From a bacterium (GTDB lineage Bacteria; Patescibacteria; Microgenomatia; Levybacterales; GWA1-39-11): a stretch of DNA of 6,498 nucleotides. The stretch lies in assembly GCA_021825285.1 (NCBI GenBank), contig JAKAHW010000055.1:1-6498 (forward strand), written 5' to 3'. The notes under the pieces were generated by a model, which ran no database searches, was not told the DNA's origin, and was given only the letters and a program-made list of their open reading frames with translations. The translations under genes were made by a program, and so were the position numbers. This document shows positions 1 to 6,498 of the stretch, in pieces. How positions within the stretch are numbered: the first letter of the stretch is position 1; each line of letters opens with the position of its first letter.

Positions 1-130
1 AACCAATTATGATTTTCTGTTCTTTTGTCATAGGTTTCTTAGGGCTTCTTTTTGAAGCCTTTTTAGTATACCTCCTTTTACTTTTTCTTGTCAAAGGCAC
101 CTTAATTGTTCGATTGCTTAATTGTTTCAT
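1..130 (-). CDS. Partial N-terminus of a strongly basic, unidentified protein
   Basis: An open frame on the minus strand runs off the left edge. The first in-frame ATG is at 130-128, 3 nt after the stop of the four-helix-bundle gene; other possible starts are GTG at 100-98 and ATG at 31-29. From the GTG it reads about 23 residues dominated by Lys and Arg (RKSKRRYTKK, then SKRSPKK), followed by MTKEQKIIIG, which could be the beginning of a membrane segment. Basic tails of this kind precede the first membrane helix in FtsK-like translocases and penicillin-binding proteins, but too little is visible to name it. The ATG at 130 lies inside an A/T-rich repeat, so the GTG or a later start may be the true one. 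AAAAGGAGG at 79-71 is not at a usable distance from any start. The frame and the basic bias support a real gene, but not strongly. Confidence 0.45.
   Translation of the reverse strand, partial: MKQLSNRTIKVPLTRKSKRRYTKKASKRSPKKPMTKEQKIIIG
43..64 (+). terminator. Possible intrinsic terminator for a plus-strand transcript
   Basis: On the plus strand GGCTTC (43-48), a five-T loop and GAAGCC (54-59) form a perfect 6-bp stem followed directly by five Ts (60-64). This is the shape of a rho-independent terminator for a gene entering from the left. It lies inside the basic partial frame on the minus strand, where the same bases encode Lys/Ala/Ser-rich residues, so it may be a by-product of that coding sequence. 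Confidence 0.3.
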
Positions 131-131
131 T
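104..131 (+). repeat. Left A/T-rich flank of the four-helix-bundle gene (inverted relative to the right flank)
   Basis: The plus strand reads AATTGTTCGATTG (104-116) and then AATTGTTTCATT (120-131). Both motifs recur on the minus strand on the other side of the four-helix-bundle gene: ATTGTTTCATT is identical over 11 bases and the other matches at 12 of 13. The two flanks are therefore inverted copies bracketing the gene, although the order of the two motifs relative to the gene is not mirrored exactly. Confidence 0.5.
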
Positions 132-133
132 GT

Positions 134-511
134 TTATTCTTTAAGTTTTAGATTCGTAAACAATATTAATTGGTTAATTTCCCTAGGTAAAGCTTGTAGT
201 TCGGAAAGAATATGCGTGTATTGCTCTGCACTAATTAGCTTTCTTATTTTTGATTTCTCATTCCAATCTAACGATTCTTTAACAGACCCGCAACTATAGC
301 GGTAAAATTTTATTTTGTCTTTTTTACCGTATCTTCCAAATCCTTCAGCAATATTTGCTGAAATAGAATCCATCGCCGTCACAAATTGCTCTCCCACCGT
401 CCTCTTGGCAAAGCTTTCCCATTTAACCACAATTTCCCAAACGTAATTTGAAAGATTAAAGGACTTTTTGTAACAATCAATATCATTTAATTGCAAATAT
501 TTTTTAACCAT
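134..511 (-). CDS. Four helix bundle protein (23S rRNA intervening-sequence protein family)
   Basis: A 125-residue protein of the family first seen inside intervening sequences of some bacterial 23S rRNA genes and related in fold to the Avd accessory protein of diversity-generating retroelements. Family marks are an opening helix with YKKSFNLSNYVWEIV (14-28), the conserved DSISANIAEGFGR (48-60), the helix IKFYRYSCGSVKESLDW (67-83) and a final helix from about 96 to 122. Length is typical and the gene appears intact. The family forms small basic oligomers thought to bind nucleic acid; the biological role of stand-alone copies is unknown. It starts 34 nt after atpC on the same strand, with no Shine-Dalgarno sequence, and is not expected to be part of the ATP synthase. 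Inverted A/T-rich motifs lie on both sides, which is unusual and may mean that it arrived as a cassette. Family assignment is firm, function is not. Confidence 0.88.
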   Translation of the reverse strand: MVKKYLQLNDIDCYKKSFNLSNYVWEIVVKWESFAKRTVGEQFVTAMDSISANIAEGFGRYGKKDKIKFYRYSCGSVKESLDWNEKSKIRKLISAEQYTHILSELQALPREINQLILFTNLKLKE

Positions 512-516
512 AAAAA

Positions 517-544
517 CAATTGAACAATTTAATAATGAAACAAT
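517..544 (-). repeat. Right A/T-rich flank of the four-helix-bundle gene
   Basis: The whole atpC to four-helix-bundle spacer is built from ATTGTTTCATT (544-534 on the minus strand) and AATTGTTCAATTG (529-517). Their counterparts are on the plus strand at 121-131 and 104-116. No convincing terminator for the atp operon is visible here: the only self-complementary part, AATTG/CAATT, has a loop of two bases. Confidence 0.5.
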
Positions 545-545
545 C

Positions 546-830
546 TCACTCCCTCAACCCCTCTATTCCCAAAAAGATATTTACTCTATTTTCCTCTGTT
601 TTTAAAATTCCTTTTGGAATCTCAAACTCTTTTTTCCCACCGCCCTTTAAGTGAACTATAACTTTTTCCTGAACTGTGCAAATGAAATTCTCATGCTCAA
701 GCAACACATCAAAAGGTCCTTTTTCGTTTATTGAGGAAATGGCTTCTGCTTGACCTTCAAAAACGACTTTTTCGGGATCGCCGATATAAACCTGAACATA
801 ATCAATTGATGTTTGTGTAGCTTTAGCCAT
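546..830 (-). CDS. atpC: F0F1 ATP synthase subunit epsilon, lacking the C-terminal helical domain
   Basis: Epsilon sits at the foot of the central stalk, joins gamma to the c ring and, in many bacteria, inhibits ATP hydrolysis through its two C-terminal helices. This copy has 94 residues against about 135 in E. coli. It contains only the N-terminal beta-sandwich: VQVYIGDPEKVVFEG (12-26), the turn GPFDVLLEHENFI (38-50), matching the usual G-x-x-x-(I/L)-x-x-x-H-x-x-(F/L) region, and IPKGILKTEENRV (71-83), matching the canonical GGILEV region. It then ends at GLRE followed by TGA, so the helical hairpin is absent rather than frameshifted: the spacer beyond the stop is A/T-rich repeat. The gene begins 7 nt after atpD and closes the operon. 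It has no Shine-Dalgarno sequence. Identity rests on both the fold pattern and operon position. Confidence 0.9.
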   Translation of the reverse strand: MAKATQTSIDYVQVYIGDPEKVVFEGQAEAISSINEKGPFDVLLEHENFICTVQEKVIVHLKGGGKKEFEIPKGILKTEENRVNIFLGIEGLRE

Positions 831-837
831 AAATTTT

Positions 838-2517
<1,680 letters not shown>

Positions 2518-2537
2518 TTATTTAAACTATAACCATT

Positions 2538-3410
2538 CTATCTCCAAAGAGTGTAGCTTGCCAATCTCTCAAGCTGTTTATTGTTAACCAAAAGCTTCCT
2601 GTCACGTCTTTCCTGGTGCTTTAACAACCCTTCCGTTTTTTCAATATTTATAAGTGCTTCCTCCATAGCCATAATACGTGAAGCAAACCGTGCAAGCTCG
2701 CCTTCGCTGACTGATTGATGAAAAAGGGAAGAAAATACTTGGTCCTGGAAAAAAGTAAGGATCGTATCAAGTGAAGGCTCGAAGAAAAAACCTACCCTTT
2801 TCTTCTCTTCTTCATCTTCATTTGAGTCCAACTCCTCTTCTCCGGTAATTTTAAAGACTGTAGGATTTTGCTTTGCAACATTTTCGAACTTCCCGTAAAA
2901 AACCTCTACAACATCATAATTGACCAAAAACACAGCAATTTTTTGTAGATCGGAAAGAGTTACGCCGGTATCAGGAAGATCAAAAAAAGTATATTGGCGG
3001 CCGGGATATTTTCTTTCAAACAATTCCTTGCCAAGTTTCCCAATTACCACTATATCAGACTGCTCGTTATTGATATTTTCTGTAAAAAATGTGAAAAGTC
3101 GATTGATAATATCTCCGTACATTTTAGTATTCGAGGCAAGAAATACTTGAGCGGTTTTTCCATTTGTTGGATATTTAGTGGCCAATCCTTTTCCACCTTT
3201 TTTTTCTTTCAAAAGCCTTTCAATTTCTTTTTTATAGCTTTTTTTTACGTCTAAAAAAACAAAGGATAATCTTTCCAAAAATTCACGAGTTGATATAACA
3301 TTATCTCTGACTCTTTGCATTTTGATGACGGCAATTTCCTGATATGCCATAGCAAGCTTCTTGAAAGTTCCTACCAGCTCAATTTCGTTTTTTACTTTTG
3401 AATTTGCCAT
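2538..3410 (-). CDS. atpG: F0F1 ATP synthase subunit gamma
   Basis: Gamma is the rotating central shaft of F1, a coiled coil of its two ends inside the alpha3beta3 ring. At 290 residues it has normal length. The N-terminal helix aligns with the family (KVKNEIELVGTFKKLAMAYQ, 5-24, then MQRVRD). The Rossmann-like middle domain has VFLASNTKMYGDI (89-101) in place of the usual ITSDRGLCGGFN. The C-terminal half resumes at GFFFEPS (207-213) and ASRIMAMEEA (243-252), equivalent to the conserved SR-x-x-AM-x-x-A helix. A very acidic stretch, EEELDSNEDEEE (191-202), lies just before the C-terminal domain. The extreme C-terminus (ASYTLWR) departs from the usual ITQEL-type ending. The gene starts 1 nt after the atpA stop, indicating translational coupling; the leader is A/T-rich with no clear Shine-Dalgarno sequence. 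Divergent, but identity is secure from position and both terminal helices. Confidence 0.93.
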   Translation of the reverse strand: MANSKVKNEIELVGTFKKLAMAYQEIAVIKMQRVRDNVISTREFLERLSFVFLDVKKSYKKEIERLLKEKKGGKGLATKYPTNGKTAQVFLASNTKMYGDIINRLFTFFTENINNEQSDIVVIGKLGKELFERKYPGRQYTFFDLPDTGVTLSDLQKIAVFLVNYDVVEVFYGKFENVAKQNPTVFKITGEEELDSNEDEEEKKRVGFFFEPSLDTILTFFQDQVFSSLFHQSVSEGELARFASRIMAMEEALINIEKTEGLLKHQERRDRKLLVNNKQLERLASYTLWR

Positions 3411-3411
3411 A

Positions 3412-4896
3412 TTATTTCTTTAATAAAGTAAGTAATTTTTCTCTGTTTTGCTGAATTTTTCCCAGGAATTCATTTAAAGTTGCCGACTTCATCAAATCTT
3501 CAAACATCGCCTTGTCCTTGCCGCTATTGAAAATCTCAAGCATCTTTTTCTTTAATTCAGGAAGTCTTGAAAGAGAATCTTCATCCAAGAGTCTTAGCCA
3601 AATTAATGAAAAAAGAGTGATTTGTACCTCAGAAGGAAGAACTTCTTTATACCCTTGTTCAAAGAAGTCATAAAGCTTGTCTCCTGTTTTTAAAATTTGC
3701 TTTACATTGTCAGTAAGCTCTGCGCCAAAATGTGAAAACTCCTGCATTTTTTCATAAAGCGCTAAAAAAGAAGTAAGTTCATGCGTGACACTTCTTGCTA
3801 AAGTAGAATGGGCTTGCCTTCCGACACGAGTTACAGAAAGGGATGTGTTAATGGCAGGTCTCATTCCTTGATAGTAGATATTACTGTCAAAGAAAATATG
3901 ACCGTCAGTAATACCCATAAGGTTTGTGGCAATGTAACCGGTAAGATCTCCTTCTATTATTTCTACTATTGGCAAAGCTGTAATAGAAACATCTTTTTGA
4001 GGATCTTTTGGATTTATAAAATTGCCGGCCCTTTCCAAAAGTTTTGCATGAGCATGAAAAATATCTCCGGGATACGAATCTCGTCCGGGAAATCTTTTCG
4101 CAAGAAGCGAAACTTCTCTATAATATTTTGCGTGTGTTGAAAGATCATCAAAAACTACCAGAACATCTTTTCCTTGATCCCTGAAATATTCAGCCACGGT
4201 CATGGCAGTGTAAGGCGTCAAATAAATAAGGCTTGGAGAGTCATGGGAAGTAGTCGCAACAATAACGAAATTTTTCAAATTTTCATGTTCAAAAAACTCT
4301 TGAATATGCTTAATATCGCTTTTTTTTCGGCCAATCGCAGCATAAACGACTACTGTTCCCTTAGATATTTGATTCTTGATCGCCGTAAACAAAAATGATG
4401 TCTTACCTGTTTTTCTATCTCCAATAATCAATTCTTTCTGGCCGCGTCCTAAAGGAATCATCATATCAACAACTGATACTCCCGTAAAAAATGGAGCTTT
4501 TATTTTGGAACGTGAAGAAAGACCCGGAGGACTTGAATTTATCTCGCGCATTGTTTCAGGCTTTTTGTAATCATCCTTCTTTGAAAATTTCCAACCTAAA
4601 GGACCAATAATATGGCCGAGAAGAACATCACCTACTCCAATCGAGAGAGACCTTCCGGTTCTTGTGACCTTTGTTCCGACCTTTACCGGTTTGGAAGAAT
4701 AAATAAGGGACTGCACGTAATCATTCTGAAGGATAAATGCCTCTCCCATTTCCCCGGTTTCGTATTCTAAAATCTCATGCAACTCCACTCCCGGAAGTCC
4801 GGCAATGGATATGATAGGATACTGGACCTGCTCCACTATCCCAAATTCTCCGGTTTTTTTTAATCCTTCTTCGTATTTCTCAGAATTTTTTATCAT
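3412..4896 (-). CDS. atpA: F0F1 ATP synthase subunit alpha
   Basis: Alpha alternates with beta in the F1 hexamer, binds non-catalytic nucleotide and supplies the arginine finger to the catalytic site. The P-loop is GDRKTGKT (159-166), Walker B is VLVVFDD (245-251), PGRDSYPGDIFHAHAKLLER (270-289) matches the family and the arginine finger is Arg 357 in SVTRVG. The C-terminal helical domain includes FSHFGAELTD (387-396). At 494 residues it is slightly shorter than E. coli alpha (513); the N-terminal segment before GIVEQVQYP is only about 18 residues, shorter than the delta-binding segment of E. coli. Two glutamines typical of the non-catalytic site are basic here: Lys 162 inside the P-loop and Arg 190 in AAIGRKKS. 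The start is 107 nt downstream of atpH, after a long heptamer repeat, with no Shine-Dalgarno sequence. The next gene, atpG, follows after 1 nt. Confidence 0.98.
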   Translation of the reverse strand: MIKNSEKYEEGLKKTGEFGIVEQVQYPIISIAGLPGVELHEILEYETGEMGEAFILQNDYVQSLIYSSKPVKVGTKVTRTGRSLSIGVGDVLLGHIIGPLGWKFSKKDDYKKPETMREINSSPPGLSSRSKIKAPFFTGVSVVDMMIPLGRGQKELIIGDRKTGKTSFLFTAIKNQISKGTVVVYAAIGRKKSDIKHIQEFFEHENLKNFVIVATTSHDSPSLIYLTPYTAMTVAEYFRDQGKDVLVVFDDLSTHAKYYREVSLLAKRFPGRDSYPGDIFHAHAKLLERAGNFINPKDPQKDVSITALPIVEIIEGDLTGYIATNLMGITDGHIFFDSNIYYQGMRPAINTSLSVTRVGRQAHSTLARSVTHELTSFLALYEKMQEFSHFGAELTDNVKQILKTGDKLYDFFEQGYKEVLPSEVQITLFSLIWLRLLDEDSLSRLPELKKKMLEIFNSGKDKAMFEDLMKSATLNEFLGKIQQNREKLLTLLKK

Positions 4897-5020
4897 AATT
4901 TACTGTATTGATTATTGACTATTTATTATTGACCATTTGACTACTAACTAGCATCTATTCCCTATTCCCTATTCCCTATTCCCTATTCCCTAATCCCTAA
5001 TCCCTAGTCACTATTTGCTA
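4897..5020 (-). repeat. Degenerate heptamer array TAGNNNN spanning the atpH end and the atpA leader
   Basis: On the mRNA strand, about 17 units of 7 nt, most beginning TAG, run from within the last codons of atpH to just before the atpA start. In order: TAGCAAA (5020-5014), TAGTGAC, TAGGGAT twice, TAGGGAA five times (4992-4958), TAGATGC, TAGTTAG, TAGTCAA, an 8-nt unit, TAATAAA, TAGTCAA, TAATCAA (4914-4908) and TACAGTA. The atpH stop codon is the TAG of one unit. Because 7 is not a multiple of 3, the array places TAG stops in all three frames every 21 nt. Confidence 0.9.
4960..5004 (-). promoter_or_regulatory. Seven evenly spaced GGG runs: possible RNA G-quadruplex in the atpA leader
   Basis: The seven central heptamers each carry GGG on the mRNA strand, starting at 5004, 4997, 4990, 4983, 4976, 4969 and 4962, with constant 4-nt A/T loops between them. 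This meets the usual G3 N1-7 pattern for quadruplexes with nearly two full sets of four runs. It lies about 65-110 nt before the atpA start codon in an otherwise G-poor region. The pattern is directly visible; folding in the cell and any effect on atpA expression are inference. Confidence 0.45.
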
Positions 5021-5477
5021 GTAGCGCTTCAACTCTTTTCGCTAAAGAATAATCCCGGTATAAACCTCCGGATTCAAGAACAACCCCTCCTAAAATCTTC
5101 GGGTCAACCGTAACATCAATTACAGTTTTTCCTCCTAAGTTCTCAATAAGCCATTCCGAAATCTTTTCCAGAATATCTTTTGTCGGAAGAATTGCCAGCC
5201 TTATTTGGACTACGGGAATAACTTTCAAACCCTTTAATAAATTGTCTATGAATTTTGAAATTGATAAAGGACTCTTAAGTGAAATTTTCTCCTGCTCCAT
5301 GATATTTAAAAGTGCTTGCCCTTGCTCCTCTGAAAATACCGATATAACTTTTTTTTCAAAACCATCTCCTGTCGTAAAACTTTTATCCTTTAACTTCTCA
5401 AGTTTTTCAATTAGCTCATTTAAGTCGCGGGAAGAATAAATGTCCTGTAAAAATTCTTTATATCCGGAGGTTTTCAT
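5004..5477 (-). CDS. atpH: F0F1 ATP synthase subunit delta (short form)
   Basis: Delta links the top of F1 to the b subunits of the peripheral stalk. The signature is in the C-terminal part: IDVTVDPKILGGVVLESGGL (120-139), then YRDYSLAKRVEALL, equivalent to the family pattern D-x-x-(L/I)-(I/L)-G-G-x-x-(I/V)-x-x-G-x-x-x-D-x-S. The N-terminal half (about 1-90) is helical but poorly conserved and shorter than the six-helix bundle of E. coli delta (157 residues in total against 177). Its ATG overlaps the TGA of atpF in an ATGA, a 4-nt overlap typical of translational coupling. The 3' end dissolves into the heptamer array: the last residues ANSD and the TAG stop are encoded by repeat units, so the original C-terminus may have been trimmed or replaced by repeat expansion. 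Identity is good from the C-terminal motif and position between atpF and atpA. Confidence 0.9.
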   Translation of the reverse strand: MKTSGYKEFLQDIYSSRDLNELIEKLEKLKDKSFTTGDGFEKKVISVFSEEQGQALLNIMEQEKISLKSPLSISKFIDNLLKGLKVIPVVQIRLAILPTKDILEKISEWLIENLGGKTVIDVTVDPKILGGVVLESGGLYRDYSLAKRVEALLANSD

Positions 5478-6193
5478 AGACTTGTTTTCACGGTTGGTGA
5501 CTTAATTTGTAATTCTGTAAAAAGTCCGTCTTTCTTCGCATTTTCTAATGCTTGAAGTATTATCTCTCCATGCTGGTCAGGCGTGAGGCTCTTGCCTAAA
5601 ACGTCTTTTGAAAGCTTATTTACAAGTGTAGAAATTTCTTGAGCAATATTATTAACTCGGTCATTTTTGTAAGTTTCAATTTCTTTCTGAGCTTTTTCAA
5701 ACTCTTCCGAAATCTTCTTACTTACTATCTCTTGCGATTCCACTGTTTCAGACCTTAAAATTTTCCTGAAGTCCTCCAGCTCTTCGTCTGCAATTTTTCC
5801 AACGCTTTCCAAAGTGGTATTTGCATGCTTTAAATATTCCTGCTTTAACCCTTCAAACAAATCCTTGTATTTCTTGTCAAACTCCTCAGAATCAACTTTA
5901 AGCTCACGTACACCTTGCTCTCCTATTCTTTCCAAATTCTCTTCAACTTTGTTAAGAAAATCTGTTTTGACAATTTCAGCATCAAGAATTATCCTCTCTG
6001 CGCGGTCAATAGCCTTTTTGATTATTTCTTCGGCTTTTTCATTCGCCTCATTATGTGCACGAAGATAATTTTTCTCGAGCCTCTTTTCTTCTTGCGCTAG
6101 CCTTTTCTCCTTTTTTGACAAGAAAAAGGCAAATAAAAGCACGAGAGCGCTTAGAAGAATTGGCGCAATAATTGTAATGGGCAGTGATTCCAT
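5474..6193 (-). CDS. atpF: F0F1 ATP synthase subunit b (long form)
   Basis: Subunit b forms the peripheral stalk that holds alpha3beta3 still against the rotating c ring. One N-terminal membrane helix is visible at about 5-25 (PITIIAPILLSALVLLFAFF), followed by SKKEKR at the cytoplasmic side and then a very long charged helical region rich in Glu, Lys, Ala and Arg (about 28-205), consistent with an extended coiled coil. The C-terminus has a short segment (KSLTPDQHGEIILQALENAK) that may fold on delta. At 239 residues it is about 80 longer than E. coli b (156). It is the only b-type gene visible. It starts 161 nt after atpE, in an A/T-rich leader without a Shine-Dalgarno sequence, and overlaps atpH by 4 nt. 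Function is assigned from architecture and position, as b sequences are poorly conserved. Confidence 0.9.
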   Translation of the reverse strand: MESLPITIIAPILLSALVLLFAFFLSKKEKRLAQEEKRLEKNYLRAHNEANEKAEEIIKKAIDRAERIILDAEIVKTDFLNKVEENLERIGEQGVRELKVDSEEFDKKYKDLFEGLKQEYLKHANTTLESVGKIADEELEDFRKILRSETVESQEIVSKKISEEFEKAQKEIETYKNDRVNNIAQEISTLVNKLSKDVLGKSLTPDQHGEIILQALENAKKDGLFTELQIKSPTVKTSL

Positions 6194-6198
6194 ATATT

Positions 6199-6240
6199 TA
6201 TTTTATTTATTAATTACTATTGACTAATCACTAATAATTA
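6199..6240 (-). repeat. A/T-rich heptamer tract in the atpF leader
   Basis: On the mRNA strand the 42 bases before the atpF start divide into six 7-nt units: TAATTAT (6240-6234), TAGTGAT, TAGTCAA, TAGTAAT, TAATAAA and TAAAATA (6205-6199). TAGTCAA and TAATAAA also occur in the atpA leader, so the two spacers hold the same repeat family at different stages of decay. Upstream, at about 6260-6295, is a looser series of TTGA-containing units. Confidence 0.65.
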
Positions 6241-6265
6241 TCATTTATTTAAACCAAACCTTCAA
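6237..6265 (-). promoter_or_regulatory. Possible sigma-70-type promoter for atpF onwards
   Basis: On the minus strand TTGAAG (6265-6260) and GATAAT (6242-6237) are separated by 17 nt, matching the -35 and -10 consensus at 4 and 5 of 6 positions. Transcription would begin near 6230 and give a leader of about 35-40 nt before atpF. In DNA this rich in A and T such matches arise easily by chance. Confidence 0.25.
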
Positions 6266-6318
6266 CCCTCAATCTGAATTGTCAATCTTCAATGATAGAT
6301 AGTCAATTTAGTAATCGT

Positions 6319-6498
<180 letters not shown>

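Noticed and set aside
71..79. AAAAGGAGG on the minus strand as a strong ribosome binding site
   Set aside because: No ATG, GTG or TTG lies 4-14 nt downstream; the nearest in-frame ATG is about 40 nt away. It more likely encodes Arg-Arg in the basic frame.
9..299. Hydrophobic 96-residue plus-strand frame that could be a membrane protein
   Set aside because: Its second half is antisense to the well-conserved four-helix-bundle gene; its hydrophobicity comes from reading A-rich minus-strand codons backwards.
512..545. Intrinsic terminator of the atp operon after atpC
   Set aside because: The only inverted motif is a 5-bp A/T-rich stem with a 2-nt loop, too weak and too tight; the operon may read through into the next gene.
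2920..4570. Plus-strand frames opposite atpG and atpA
   Set aside because: All are antisense to conserved coding sequence, have no leader and no recognisable domain.
3412..4896. The operon as a V/A-type ATPase or flagellar/type III ATPase
   Set aside because: Gene order, gamma, delta, b and epsilon, the beta motifs GGAGVGKT and DNIFRF, and alpha GDRKTGKT all point to the F type.
4919..4954. An 11-codon upstream frame (ATG to TAG) in the atpA leader
   Set aside because: It is made wholly of heptamer repeat units, has no ribosome binding site and codes nothing distinctive.
4956..5004. Heptamer array as a CRISPR or origin iteron array
   Set aside because: Units are contiguous 7-mers without spacers, and there are no cas, replication or DnaA-box features nearby.

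Overview
The window is most of one F-type ATP synthase (F0F1) operon, read entirely on the minus strand. From right to left the genes are c (atpE, 3' part only), b (atpF), delta (atpH), alpha (atpA), gamma (atpG), beta (atpD) and epsilon (atpC). This is the classic bacterial order; subunit a and the first half of subunit c should lie beyond the right edge. A four-helix-bundle (23S rRNA intervening-sequence type) protein gene follows on the same strand. The left edge holds the start of a very basic, unidentified protein.

The DNA is A/T-rich. UGA is used as a stop (atpF, atpC and others) and tryptophan is coded by TGG, so codes that reassign UGA are excluded. The divergent subunits, the stand-alone four-helix-bundle gene, the starts without Shine-Dalgarno sequences and the heptamer-filled spacers suggest a Candidate Phyla Radiation (Patescibacteria) bacterium, perhaps Microgenomates-like. 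That placement is inference.

Layout: 1-130 partial basic protein; 134-511 four-helix-bundle gene with inverted A/T-rich flanks; 546-830 epsilon; 838-2508 beta; 2538-3410 gamma; 3412-4896 alpha; 4897-5020 heptamer array that runs out of the atpH 3' end; 5004-5477 delta; 5474-6193 b; 6194-6354 spacer with a second heptamer tract, a possible promoter and stem-loops; 6355-6498 end of c.

The catalytic residues of F1 are intact: both P-loops, the beta Glu, DNIFRF in beta and the alpha arginine finger. The enzyme should therefore make or hydrolyse ATP. Several parts are unusual: the visible ion-binding helix of c has no acidic residue, beta has a disordered tail of about 95 residues, epsilon lacks its C-terminal inhibitory helices, b is long and delta is short. 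At RNA level two spacers stand out. One, at the atpE stop, holds four segments that can pair in mutually exclusive ways. The other, between atpH and atpA, holds seven GGG runs spaced every 7 nt on the mRNA strand.
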